Assembly (NCBI GenBank): GCA_964653075.1
Contig: CAZZAX010000002.1
Coordinates: forward strand, 55,756-119,755
Direction: 5' to 3'
Source: NIOZ-UU13 sp964653075
Lineage (GTDB): Bacteria > Planctomycetota > Phycisphaerae > Sedimentisphaerales > Anaerobacaceae
DNA length: 64,000 nt
Part shown: in pieces, positions 1-9,192 of the stretch
Layout: every line of letters begins with the position of its first letter
How positions within the stretch are numbered: position 1 is the stretch's first letter
Position numbers and translations under genes: made by a program
The notes under the pieces: model-generated
Databases searched by the model: none
What the model was told of the DNA's origin: nothing
What the model saw: the letters and a program-made list of their open reading frames with translations, nothing else

Positions 1-1853
1 TGTACATCGGCAGTGAGGATATATGTTCCGGGCACTACCGATGCCCCGATTAGAACGCCGAAATCTATCTGCCCTTCGGTTTGTGAAGCAATCGTGACAG
101 AAGCAGTTGTCGATTTTGCATCAAATCCGACGGGGAGGTTAAGCGAGACCGAGAACATACGAGAGGCGTTGGAATGATTCAAAATCTTTAAGCTGATTTT
201 AACGGTCTGGCTGGCTTTAGTCTTCTGGCCATAGGGGTAAAAGCGTATCCATCGTTCGTCGATGCCGTAGTTGGCATCGTTCCATGGAAAGAGTTCAGTA
301 AGGAGGGCCTTACGTTCGGTCAAAGTTGCAACCATATGATCGATTTGTCTGTTGCTAAAGCTGAAAGGCTCGACGACGTGCTGGTTGATGAGTAATGTGC
401 CCGGGGGGATTTTTTTCAGCATATTAAGACAATATAAATAACCCGTGTTTTTGTGAAGAAGATTGCGATTGAGCAGGCAGTAATCATCGATTCCTGATGG
501 TGTGAAGGAGTCACCAATAAAGAAGATTTTTTCGGCGTTCTTTTTCTCAACGAGGAGTGCATAATGGTAGATTGTCTGACCCGGAAAGTCATAAAATGTG
601 AATGTAAATTCTTTCCATCGCATCTTATGTGCCTCGGGCATGACGTTTATTTCAGATATTGGATTAGGTGTCAAACAGGGCAGGCGATATCTCTCTGGGT
701 GTTTGAGGATATCGACAGAGGGACCTGTTGCATAAACAGGACAGTTAAACTCCCCAATACAGGCGGCTACATCGTTCGTATGGTCATCGTGATAGTGTGT
801 AATAAACAGACCTTCGAGGTCCGTTAGTTTTCCGGCTTCTCTGAGTTCGATAACTTTTTTGACTATCCCTCGGCTGCCGCAATCGATGAGGAATCCGGAG
901 TTGTCTTCGGAGATAATCAGCCTTGAGTTGTTGATTGGTATGATCCACTCAGGCGGCTTGTCTTTAATTACTTTAGCCCAGGGCATCCAGTTGACTGTGG
1001 TGCCGGGACCAAGAACACGCCGTGCGAGAACATCATAGTTGTTGTAAAAATACCATTTACCAGCGCTGATGGACAGGTAGTTTTCATACACTTTCCGGAG
1101 TCGCTGTATCAAAAGATTGATCGCTTCGGTTGGCTTGCGTATGACCGGCCCTCTCGCTGGTATGAGAATGTCCGGATTCAGGGCAGCTACTTTTTGTAGG
1201 CTGTTAATAAGGTCACCCATACGTCCCGCCCAGCCGTGGTAGCCACCGATGCCTGCTTCTTTAACAGCGTCCTGGAGAGAGTACAGGTCGAATAGTTCTC
1301 CTTTGCCATAGATAATATCACCAACGAAGGCATATTTAAGACCATCGAGTTCAATAATATACGAGAGTGCATGGCGTGTATAACCGGGTGTATCGATAAC
1401 CTCAATAGATATTCCTTTCCAGGAGAAATTTTCTCCAGCCTTAACGGTTCGGCCAATCCTCAAAGATTTAGTCAGGATTTTAGTTCCCTGCTGGGTGTAA
1501 TCGTGAAACCGTCTGGTTGTAAAGTCATTCCAAAATCGCTCTACGTTGCTGAACTTTTCCACATCCGACTCAGGTACGACAGCGGTTGCTCCATTTTCTA
1601 CAAGCTCTTGACCGGCCCAGACGACATCACGCCGGCTGTGGGTGAACAGGACCATATCAGCCCTTTTTATTGTACCACCCGGATCGCCGTAGATAATAAG
1701 GTGAGCATTGTCTTTTTCTATGTCCACACCATTGACCGGCCCGGGAATCAGCGATACATGATCGCTCAGTTGAATGACATCGGCGTAACAGTATTGGCCG
1801 CCTAAAGACAAAATCAGTAAAACAGCAATAACAGTCATAATTGGATTTCGCAT
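1..1853 (-). CDS. Secreted protein with two metallo-beta-lactamase-like domains (3' end outside window)
   Basis: The frame opens with ATG at 1853 and stays open to the window edge, so the C-terminus is missing. A signal peptide is visible (hydrophobic segment ITVLLILSLGG-like, ending near YCYA). An N-terminal metallo-beta-lactamase-like domain has the degraded motif FTHSRRD, where the HxHxDH signature keeps only the first His and the Asp, followed by TPGYTRHA and FVGDIIY. About 150 residues later a second domain has an intact signature, FITHYHDDHTND, then IFFIGDSF. A beta-sandwich-like tail follows. Family knowledge: such proteins are zinc hydrolases; the second domain is probably the active one. 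It is the last visible gene of the minus-strand sugar run, 46 bases after the DUF6807 gene in plus coordinates. Substrate unknown. Confidence 0.75.
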   Translation of the reverse strand, partial: MRNPIMTVIAVLLILSLGGQYCYADVIQLSDHVSLIPGPVNGVDIEKDNAHLIIYGDPGGTIKRADMVLFTHSRRDVVWAGQELVENGATAVVPESDVEKFSNVERFWNDFTTRRFHDYTQQGTKILTKSLRIGRTVKAGENFSWKGISIEVIDTPGYTRHALSYIIELDGLKYAFVGDIIYGKGELFDLYSLQDAVKEAGIGGYHGWAGRMGDLINSLQKVAALNPDILIPARGPVIRKPTEAINLLIQRLRKVYENYLSISAGKWYFYNNYDVLARRVLGPGTTVNWMPWAKVIKDKPPEWIIPINNSRLIISEDNSGFLIDCGSRGIVKKVIELREAGKLTDLEGLFITHYHDDHTNDVAACIGEFNCPVYATGPSVDILKHPERYRLPCLTPNPISEINVMPEAHKMRWKEFTFTFYDFPGQTIYHYALLVEKKNAEKIFFIGDSFTPSGIDDYCLLNRNLLHKNTGYLYCLNMLKKIPPGTLLINQHVVEPFSFSNRQIDHMVATLTERKALLTELFPWNDANYGIDERWIRFYPYGQKTKASQTVKISLKILNHSNASRMFSVSLNLPVGFDAKSTTASVTIASQTEGQIDFGVLIGASVVPGTYILTADV

Positions 1854-1899
1854 GGGCTACTCCAGAGTTATATTCTTAGTGTGATTCTAATTAATGAGA

Positions 1900-2907
1900 C
1901 TACCAGCGGCCTGAGAGTTTGTTGAGCATATCTTTGGGTGTTGGGCCGTCATGAACAACAAGGCGATAGCGAAGCCGCAATGTTGTACCTTTTTTCACAT
2001 TCACCGGTTCAGCAGCAACAATACATGGATTTACCATCCAGACATAACGTGGATTGTGCCAGGTCGCCGGTGGATTGTCCGGGTGATCGACGACACCGAC
2101 ACCAATTGTTTTGCCATTGTCAAGTTTGATAGTGTAGTCGTACCATTGCTCGGCGGGCCAGTTCAGTTCCGGAACTGAATAGTGCGGATCAGGGAGTTGA
2201 ACTTTCCCCTCAGTCGTGGCGTAATAGGAGTCGCCGTCATTTCTTGCACGTACACAGAATCCGCCGAAAGCCGTATGATTCAATGTCATATCAAGCTTTG
2301 GAGTAAGCTGGTAATCGAGGTCAATGATATAAACCCCATCCTGCTCACGAACTTTTGCCGAAGTATGTTCGGTAACCATTACCCGTTCGTTGGTTACCCA
2401 GTCGTTTTGAATCCATAAATCAGCTTCTTCGGCATCTGATTTTGTCAGCCGAACTTCACGGTTTTTAATGATCCTTCCCTGGGTGGGTGCGAACTCCCCC
2501 CAGCCCCAGAAATCGGCACGGCTGATGTTCCAGCCATAAGTTGGGCCTTTTGGGCCTAAATTTGAGAAGTCGGCTTTCTCTCGGAAGTCCATCGTGTGCC
2601 ATGCAAGAAAAACACCGCGATGATGATGATGGTCTCCAGGAGCCAGATCGGTCAAACGCTCGCCGGAAGGCGTGTTGAGCGGATGAAAACAGCAGACGCT
2701 GCTTGCGGCCAGATTTGTCTTTTTTGGCTTTACGGTCATATAACGAAAGATTGTCTTTCCGGCCGGACTCTTGAGAACAACTCCATGTTTATCCGGCGCA
2801 AGGCTGTAACAACCTTTACCTTTATCAACTGCCTCCGAAGAACCGGCGCAGCCCGAAACGCCTGCAGATACAATTATTGTCATTAATATTAATAATATCT
2901 TCCGCAT
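1900..2907 (-). CDS. DUF6807 (formerly PmoA family) lipoprotein
   Basis: 335 residues. The N-terminus is a lipoprotein signal with lipobox VSGC (Cys20), so it is probably anchored in a membrane facing the periplasm. The histidine-rich motif DHHHHRGVFLAWH near residue 92 and the motif VVDHPDNP near residue 275 are typical of the DUF6807/PF14100 family, often found beside DUF1080 and Gfo/Idh genes in planctomycete and Bacteroidota sugar loci. The family was once called methane oxygenase PmoA by mistake; a role in carbohydrate processing is more likely, but the reaction is unproven. It sits 58 bases after the DUF1080 gene and 46 bases before the metallo-beta-lactamase gene, all on one strand. 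Confidence 0.8.
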   Translation of the reverse strand: MRKILLILMTIIVSAGVSGCAGSSEAVDKGKGCYSLAPDKHGVVLKSPAGKTIFRYMTVKPKKTNLAASSVCCFHPLNTPSGERLTDLAPGDHHHHRGVFLAWHTMDFREKADFSNLGPKGPTYGWNISRADFWGWGEFAPTQGRIIKNREVRLTKSDAEEADLWIQNDWVTNERVMVTEHTSAKVREQDGVYIIDLDYQLTPKLDMTLNHTAFGGFCVRARNDGDSYYATTEGKVQLPDPHYSVPELNWPAEQWYDYTIKLDNGKTIGVGVVDHPDNPPATWHNPRYVWMVNPCIVAAEPVNVKKGTTLRLRYRLVVHDGPTPKDMLNKLSGRW

Positions 2908-2965
2908 AATGTTTTTCTCCTTCGAAACACAAAAGAACTCATTTTTTATAATTTATACTTGATAT

Positions 2966-5593
2966 TTAGAGCCGCTTAATACGGACATTGCGATAACAAA
3001 CCGGACGGCCGTGGTCCTGAAAATCTATATGGCCGACACGGGCGAAGTCGTTCAAGGCACGGCCGAACTTATTATCTGTATCATCCGGATTCTTATGTGG
3101 AGTCGTCCAATGCTCCAAATTCATATCGATGACCTGTTCATTATTAAGCACGATCTTTATACTGTTGCATTTGCAGGTAAGTATGCAGCGGTTCCACTGG
3201 CCCGGTTTATTGATGGCGTTCTTTACAGGTTCAAGGCAATCGTAAATCGCTCCGGCGGTACCTTTCTTGCTAATCCCGTTCCTGCCGTATGAGTTGCACA
3301 CCTGGATTTCGATACCGGTATAAACTGGGTCTTTCAAATCCGAGGTGCGAAAAAAAATGCCGCTGTTGGTGCCTTCGACAACTATGAACTCAAGATCGAG
3401 AATAAAATCTCCGTACTTTTCCGTAGTCCAGAGATAGTCGTAATTATGCTCCCTGCCGTCCATATAGCGCTTAACAGTAAGGACGTTGTCCTTAATAATC
3501 CAGGCGTTGTCAGGTCCGGTGAGCCAGCCGCTGAGGTCTTTTCCGTTAAAGAGTGTGGTAAATCCCTGTACATCAGTCTGCTTCGTGGGCATGGTCACTG
3601 ATTGCGGATTCTTTTTTTTCAGCCGTTTTATCCAGATATTGCGGAACTGAACCAGGCTGGAAGCAGGGCCATGTTTACCTGTTTTTTTGTTGATGCCGCC
3701 ATGGTGCTGCAAACCTATGGGGCCTTTCTCAGCAATGCCGGGTATTTGTGCATTCTCGATTACTATCCGGCCGTTAAGCATTACTGTTACCCTGTCGCCA
3801 ATCATAGTGATGTCCATCGAGTTCCACTGCCCCACCGGGTTATCAGCCGGCACTTTTGGAACAGCCGCAGCGCGGAGTTCCGGCGGCAGTTTCTTGTTAT
3901 TTCGAACCGACCAGAGCTCACCGGAGCCTATTGGCCAACACCATAAGTTTACCTGGCTGCCGCTTGTGCCGCGAAGTAAAATACCGGAATCGGCGTTGGG
4001 CGTTAGTTTCTTAATAACGTTACCTTTGGCGTCGGTCTTGAGTGAACCGTCAGGAAGAATTGTTGGCATCGGGTACAGGCCGGAAGTGCGCTTGAACCGC
4101 CATTCGACGTGCAGGGCATAGTCTTTGAATAATTCTTCGGTCCAGAGACTCTTATTACCTTTAGCTTCGGACATCGCATCATAATCGATTACGCCTTCAA
4201 TGACCTTCCAATGACCATTATCACCTTGGGGCACTTTCCAGCCGGTAAAGTCCTTGCCGTTAAACAGTATTCCATAACCCGGCCATGACCTCCACGTGGG
4301 ATATGTTTCATGCGGCGGCAGTTTGTGTGCGCGGGGTGGAGTTGTTGGGAAACCGTGGTTGAAAAATACATAGAGACCACCTTTTCCTGCTATGATAATA
4401 TCGTTACGTCCGTCCTTGTTCATGTCTGCAATATTGAGCTTCATTCCAACACTTACAACGTAATTAGGCGGTGGATTGATTCCTTCTTCATCCGGATAAT
4501 ACGGCAAATGGTTAAAAGAAAGGACATGCCGTTCAAACTCACCGCCCTTGATATCGTACCAGAATGCGTACAGCGGCTCGAAAGCCCCAATGTCATTGCC
4601 ATGATGGGCAAAAAGACGCTTACCGGTTACCAGGTCAGCCTTGCCGTCTCCGTTCAAATCGCCAAGTGCCATTGTATGAAACTGGCTGAATTCGGTGTCG
4701 ATCCAGTGATTTGTAAAGCTGCGTTTACCATTTCTGTCAACCTTCTGCTGCAACCATGCTAAGCCATATGCATGAGCAGAACCGATTATAATATCATTCA
4801 AGCCGTCCTCATCGACATCATACACAAGGATAGGGTGCGAACCAGCGCCTCCCCTGCCCTTGGCAGGCTCGAATCGATAGTCAGCATGAAACTTCCAGGG
4901 CTTGTCCGTCGCACGTCTCGGCTGCTCATACCAGCCAGCCGGGGTAACAATATCGACTCGACCATCCCCGTTGATATCACCTAAGCCATTGCCATGAACA
5001 TCACCCTGGGTGCCGACAACATGCTCCACAAACCATGGCTTTTTGTCGATATGCTCAAGCCATGTCATGCCCTGGCCTTTGACCAGGGACCAGTGATTGC
5101 ATAAGATATCATCATCCCCGTCACCATCTATGTCTCCGTGGATTACCCCTTCCATATTCAGGGCCATGTGAATCCTTGTGGATTTCCAGGCAGCATTATT
5201 GTCGCCGGGGTTCTCGTACCAAAAGGCCCCCTTCAAAAACATCCATCCCGAGCTGACGATATCCACCCGCCCGTCGAAGTTGACGTCCATTGCAAATTCG
5301 CTGTTGTCGTCGGTCTCCGGGCCATTGGTCTCCGCACCGTCACGATAGTCCGCATGCTTGGTCCAATTTGGGGCCTCATACCAGTTCCTGCCGGAAGCGA
5401 TATCAAGGTCACCGTCACCATCTACGTCCAGAACACTACAGCACTCGCAAAACGGCCCGAACCAATAACTGTGATTGGCAGGCTCGTGAGCAGGGCCGTC
5501 GATTTTGACGGGTATGAAAATCGGCTCACCGGCTTGCAAAGCAAGAGGGCTTATCGCAAACAATACAATCAAAATGTAGTAGAAGCTTTTCAT
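2966..5593 (-). CDS. Secreted FG-GAP/VCBS repeat protein fused to two DUF1080 (3-keto-disaccharide hydrolase) domains
   Basis: 875 residues from the chosen start. The open frame extends five codons further (ATG at 5608), but those codons contain GGAGGTG lying six bases before the ATG at 5593, so 5593 is preferred. A signal peptide ends near LALQAG. Seven calcium-loop repeats of the D-x-[DN]-x-DG type (DVDGDGDLDI, DINGDGRVDI, DLNGDGKADL, DMNKDGRNDI and others) span about residues 55-400 and predict a beta-propeller. Two DUF1080 domains follow, each opening with LFNGKDF/LSGW (about 440-665 and 690-875). DUF1080 proteins (PF06439) hydrolyse 3-keto-glycosides made by Gfo/Idh-type dehydrogenases, which fits the Gfo/Idh gene at 7936-9084. 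Two catalytic-type domains in one chain are unusual. Confidence 0.85.
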   Translation of the reverse strand: MKSFYYILIVLFAISPLALQAGEPIFIPVKIDGPAHEPANHSYWFGPFCECCSVLDVDGDGDLDIASGRNWYEAPNWTKHADYRDGAETNGPETDDNSEFAMDVNFDGRVDIVSSGWMFLKGAFWYENPGDNNAAWKSTRIHMALNMEGVIHGDIDGDGDDDILCNHWSLVKGQGMTWLEHIDKKPWFVEHVVGTQGDVHGNGLGDINGDGRVDIVTPAGWYEQPRRATDKPWKFHADYRFEPAKGRGGAGSHPILVYDVDEDGLNDIIIGSAHAYGLAWLQQKVDRNGKRSFTNHWIDTEFSQFHTMALGDLNGDGKADLVTGKRLFAHHGNDIGAFEPLYAFWYDIKGGEFERHVLSFNHLPYYPDEEGINPPPNYVVSVGMKLNIADMNKDGRNDIIIAGKGGLYVFFNHGFPTTPPRAHKLPPHETYPTWRSWPGYGILFNGKDFTGWKVPQGDNGHWKVIEGVIDYDAMSEAKGNKSLWTEELFKDYALHVEWRFKRTSGLYPMPTILPDGSLKTDAKGNVIKKLTPNADSGILLRGTSGSQVNLWCWPIGSGELWSVRNNKKLPPELRAAAVPKVPADNPVGQWNSMDITMIGDRVTVMLNGRIVIENAQIPGIAEKGPIGLQHHGGINKKTGKHGPASSLVQFRNIWIKRLKKKNPQSVTMPTKQTDVQGFTTLFNGKDLSGWLTGPDNAWIIKDNVLTVKRYMDGREHNYDYLWTTEKYGDFILDLEFIVVEGTNSGIFFRTSDLKDPVYTGIEIQVCNSYGRNGISKKGTAGAIYDCLEPVKNAINKPGQWNRCILTCKCNSIKIVLNNEQVIDMNLEHWTTPHKNPDDTDNKFGRALNDFARVGHIDFQDHGRPVCYRNVRIKRL

Positions 5594-5676
5594 TTTCTTC
5601 ACCTCCATAACAATATTTATACTTTCTTATAGCACGAGAAATCAAAAAAATCATTCCGAACAGCAGACGTTCGGCA

Positions 5677-6987
5677 TCAGTTCGTCAGACCCGCAATAGC
5701 GGCACCGATTAATGTCGCATTTTCCACACTCACAATCTCGAAGAAGCGATTATGTTTTTCCTCCAGAAAGCTTTTAAGATAAAACTCAACCTTTGTCTTG
5801 AGGGATTTTAACTCATAAAATGTCGTACCTTCGGCTGTAATACAAACCGGCGTGCAGGGATTTTTACCCTTGTCCGTTTTAAGAACGACAGAAGACAGCA
5901 AAATTGCAGTAAGCCTGGCCGCTCTTTCTATTAAGGCATCCAGCACATGCCATACCGCAGCACAGTCCTGTTCGTTATCCTTTGTGCAACGTACGGCCAG
6001 AGGATTGTCTCCCTGAGGAAATCGAATAAAGCTGTTTACATCCTTCGTCTCCAAATCTTTAATGGCAAGTAATTCCTCAGTAACATCTTTTGAAAAAAGG
6101 CCCTGCCCCCCTGCTTCTCTGAGCGTTTCTAAACAAAGCGCTCCCAGATAGACGCCCGAAAACATCTTTTCAAAAGTGTATCTGCCGGGATCAAGAGTCG
6201 ATTCATCTAATTCCAAATCGACTTTCCCTCTCGGTGCTTTTCCGAACGAGCCGGATTCAACATTTATAACCTGCTCTTTGTCCGGTTCCAGATTAGCCCT
6301 CTTCCTGATATTCCGATTTGACTCTATGTAACAACAATTAGAACCGCTACCCAAAATGAATCCAATATAACTATCGAAAGCCCTGTTTGGAAATGCAGAT
6401 ATTCCTGCCAGCAGAGTCGCAACCGTATCATTCAGTATCACTATTCGCTTACCGCCTTCGTAACCTGCCGCCTCGATTGCTGTGACCAGATTCTCACCTA
6501 TCAATTCTCCTTCGACTTGCTTGGCCTTTACTTCCTTGCAAAATCTGATTAATCTGCCGTCCTTACTTGGAAGTATCTCGGTCGGATACGAAAAGCAAAA
6601 ACCAATGTGGCTGCTTACATTTACGACTCCGGTCATATACTCGGCTATAGTTGCAAAGAATTCTTCTTTGCTCGCTTCCTTATCAAGTCCCGGCATAGGT
6701 TTTTGAATGAAGTTCTTAATAACCGGCTTACCCGACTCATCAAAGTAAACTGTAGCTATGCGAAAGTTCGTACCGCCGGCATCCAGAACAATAACAGGTC
6801 TGCCGGCAGGAATGTCCTTGCCGGCTTCGATATAGGTGGGAATCATCGCAAGTGAGCTGTCCCTGCCCTCAAGACCTGCCTGCATTTCCTGTATGAATAT
6901 ATCGCAGCACTCATCCATGTCGATATCTTCATAGTACATTTCGTTGTCTTTCAGAAAGTGCTTTACCTTGTCTTTTATTTCAATCAT
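5677..6987 (-). CDS. Hexokinase family sugar kinase
   Basis: 436 residues, the length of a single eukaryote-type hexokinase unit. The phosphate-1 motif VLDAGGTNFRIATV lies near residue 67, a second region LNDTVATLLAG near 186, and a glycine-rich LGSGSNCCYIE near 215, all in the order expected for the hexokinase fold (PF00349/PF03727). The protein should phosphorylate a hexose with ATP in the cytoplasm; no signal peptide is present. The start is 12 bases beyond the end of the isomerase gene, so the two are probably co-translated. Bacteria usually use ROK glucokinases, but this hexokinase type occurs in Planctomycetota and Bacteroidota. The exact hexose cannot be read from the sequence. Confidence 0.85.
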   Translation of the reverse strand: MIEIKDKVKHFLKDNEMYYEDIDMDECCDIFIQEMQAGLEGRDSSLAMIPTYIEAGKDIPAGRPVIVLDAGGTNFRIATVYFDESGKPVIKNFIQKPMPGLDKEASKEEFFATIAEYMTGVVNVSSHIGFCFSYPTEILPSKDGRLIRFCKEVKAKQVEGELIGENLVTAIEAAGYEGGKRIVILNDTVATLLAGISAFPNRAFDSYIGFILGSGSNCCYIESNRNIRKRANLEPDKEQVINVESGSFGKAPRGKVDLELDESTLDPGRYTFEKMFSGVYLGALCLETLREAGGQGLFSKDVTEELLAIKDLETKDVNSFIRFPQGDNPLAVRCTKDNEQDCAAVWHVLDALIERAARLTAILLSSVVLKTDKGKNPCTPVCITAEGTTFYELKSLKTKVEFYLKSFLEEKHNRFFEIVSVENATLIGAAIAGLTN

Positions 6988-6999
6988 AAGCAGACAGCT

Positions 7000-7920
7000 C
7001 TATTTAGCCAGAAATTGCTTGAGATATTCGCGACTTTGAATCAGGGATTGCTTTCGCATCTGCAAAGAGCCTTCGTATGAGCGGTCCTCGACTTCGACAC
7101 AAGCCGCACCGTCATATCCTATGTCCGTCAAGGCCGAGAAGTACTTGCCCCAATCAACGTCTCCCAGGCCCGGCAGCTTCGGATTGTGAAACGACAGCGG
7201 AGTTGCTAAAATGCCGACGTCGTTAAGTTTTTCCCGCATCAATTTGGCGTCTTTAATGTGTACGTGAAATATACGCTCCTTGAACTCGTAAATCGGCTTG
7301 ATGTAATCCATAAACTGCCAGATCAAATGGGAAGGATCATAATTAAGACCGAAATTTTCCGATGGAATTTCTTCAAACATCCTTCGCCAAATCGCCGGCG
7401 ACGATGCCAGGTTCTTACCACCTGGCCATTCGTCATTAGAGAAAAACATCGGGCAGTTCTCAATGCCAATCTTGACTTTTCGCTTATCGGCATATTTGAT
7501 GATGCCCGGCCAGACCTTCCTGAATCGTTTGAAGTTGTCTTCGACACTGCTCTTGTGGTCCCTGCCGATGAAAGTGTTTACGTTCTCAAGGCCTAATCGA
7601 CCGGCGGCATCAATGACTTTCTTTATATGAGCGATATAACGGTCTGAATTTTTCTTATTATCTTCAAGCAGGTTAGGATAATACCCAAGGGCCGAGATAG
7701 TAACACCATTTTGCTCAAGAGTATTTTGAATTACATCTATTTTCTTCTTTGAAAGGTCCGTTACATCAATATGTGTAACTCCGGCGTAGCGTCTCTCTGC
7801 CTTGCCCACGGGCCAGCACATAATCTCGACGCACGAGTATCCCGCCTGTGCAGCAAAAGATATTACCTTCTTGAATGTCTGATCCGCCAGGATCGCACTT
7901 ACAAAACCAAGCTTCATCAT
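7000..7920 (-). CDS. Sugar phosphate isomerase/epimerase (xylose-isomerase-like TIM barrel)
   Basis: 306 residues, no signal peptide. The order of motifs fits AP_endonuc_2/xylose-isomerase-like TIM barrels: EIMCWPVG near residue 33, IGIENCPMF with the metal-binding Glu near 151, NYDPSHLIWQ near 194, VHIKDAK near 221, and CVEVEDRSYEG near 275. These give the usual Glu/Asp/His/Glu divalent-metal site. AGGAGC precedes the ATG pair at 7920/7917. It lies 15 bases after the Gfo/Idh gene, and such pairs are common in planctomycete pathways where a ketosugar made by the dehydrogenase is isomerised or epimerised. Substrate unknown. Confidence 0.85.
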   Translation of the reverse strand: MMKLGFVSAILADQTFKKVISFAAQAGYSCVEIMCWPVGKAERRYAGVTHIDVTDLSKKKIDVIQNTLEQNGVTISALGYYPNLLEDNKKNSDRYIAHIKKVIDAAGRLGLENVNTFIGRDHKSSVEDNFKRFRKVWPGIIKYADKRKVKIGIENCPMFFSNDEWPGGKNLASSPAIWRRMFEEIPSENFGLNYDPSHLIWQFMDYIKPIYEFKERIFHVHIKDAKLMREKLNDVGILATPLSFHNPKLPGLGDVDWGKYFSALTDIGYDGAACVEVEDRSYEGSLQMRKQSLIQSREYLKQFLAK

Positions 7921-7935
7921 TTTATATAGCTCCTA

Positions 7936-9084
7936 TTATTTTACCGTAATCCAGCTTCTATTTTTATTACTGTCCATAATTGCCTCACAAAGAACTATTT
8001 CACGTAGTCCATCTTTGAATGTTGGGAAGCAAGTTCGGGCTGACTGCTGGCCGGATATGCAAGCATACACTTCCTTGAACATTTGCTTGAAGGTGTCCGG
8101 AAATCCCTCGTTGTGTCCTCCGGGATAGTCAATCAGTGCCATTGTTTCGGGGTAAACAAGAGATGGGTCTCTCATCATAATTTCGTTGTTGCCGTCCCGC
8201 CTGCCTATCCATATCTGGTTCGGTGCCTCGGATTCCCATGATATGGATTTCTTCGAGCCGTTAAGCTCGAAGAAAAGTCTGTTCTTTCTTCCTGCGGCCA
8301 CCTGATTGACGGTCATTACCCCGCGCGCGTCATTTTCAAATCTAAAAAGTACCGTAGCGTAATCTTCGGTATCGATAGGCATATCCTCGTAATCTTCCGG
8401 CTTAAGTACCTTGCCGGCGTAGGTCTCAACCGGCTTTAATGGTTTTTTCCTAATCTTATGAAATGTCGCAAAGTCGGCACATAGCTCCCGGATTTTAAGG
8501 CCGGTTACGTATTCGATAAGGTCCATCCAGTGGGAACCGATATCAGCGATGGCCCGTGACTTACCCGATTGTCCGGGTTCCAGCCGCCAGTTGTAATCGG
8601 TCTGATAGAAAAGCCAATCCTGCAGATACGAGCCTTGTACGGCGAGAATATCACCAACATCGCCTTTTTCAACCATCGTTCTTATCTGCCGGCTCAGAGG
8701 ATAATAACGAATATTAAAATTCACCGCGTTTACAAGGCCCTTTTTTTCAGCAAGTTCCACAAGCTCCTGAGCTTCGGCCGCACTTATAGCAAGGGGCTTC
8801 TCACATATAGTATGCTTACCTGCTTCAAGCGCCTCTTTGGCCATCTGGAAATGCAGGTAATTAGGTGAGCAGATATGGACAGAGAGGATGTCCTTTTTCT
8901 TCAGAAGCTCCTTATAATCACCATAATATTCTTCGATACCAAGCGACTCGGCTTTTGAGCTGGCAAGTTCCTCAGAACATTCGGCAAGAGCTGCTACTTC
9001 TACGTTTCCCAGACGCCTTAGCGCCTCAATGTGGGCAGGTCCGATGAAACCCGTACCGATAACACCGACTTTTATTTTTCCCAT
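7936..9084 (-). CDS. Gfo/Idh/MocA family oxidoreductase (cytoplasmic)
   Basis: 382 residues without signal peptide. The N-terminal Rossmann motif GVIGTGFIGPAHIEAL is followed by HICSPNYLHF and the family hallmark CEKPLA near residue 95, whose Lys is catalytic. The C-terminal half has the mixed beta-sheet domain, with DIGSHWMDLIEY supplying the usual Asp and His. Proteins of this type oxidise or reduce a sugar hydroxyl with NAD(P). With DUF1080 domains encoded in the same run, a 3-keto-glycoside route is plausible (inference). A gap of about 110 bases separates it from the upstream flavin oxidoreductase gene. Confidence 0.88.
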   Translation of the reverse strand: MGKIKVGVIGTGFIGPAHIEALRRLGNVEVAALAECSEELASSKAESLGIEEYYGDYKELLKKKDILSVHICSPNYLHFQMAKEALEAGKHTICEKPLAISAAEAQELVELAEKKGLVNAVNFNIRYYPLSRQIRTMVEKGDVGDILAVQGSYLQDWLFYQTDYNWRLEPGQSGKSRAIADIGSHWMDLIEYVTGLKIRELCADFATFHKIRKKPLKPVETYAGKVLKPEDYEDMPIDTEDYATVLFRFENDARGVMTVNQVAAGRKNRLFFELNGSKKSISWESEAPNQIWIGRRDGNNEIMMRDPSLVYPETMALIDYPGGHNEGFPDTFKQMFKEVYACISGQQSARTCFPTFKDGLREIVLCEAIMDSNKNRSWITVK

Positions 9085-9192
9085 ATAAATTATCCTTCAT
9101 TAATAAATCAGCCACTATGATTTTAGTTGCCCGGCAAATCCTCTCACACAACCTGCTGTTCTTAGTGTCACTCTGCCCTTTATCGCTCATAT

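Noticed and set aside
564..827. 87-codon plus-strand frame
   Set aside because: Antisense to the tandem metallo-beta-lactamase gene, and without a ribosome site or recognisable motif.
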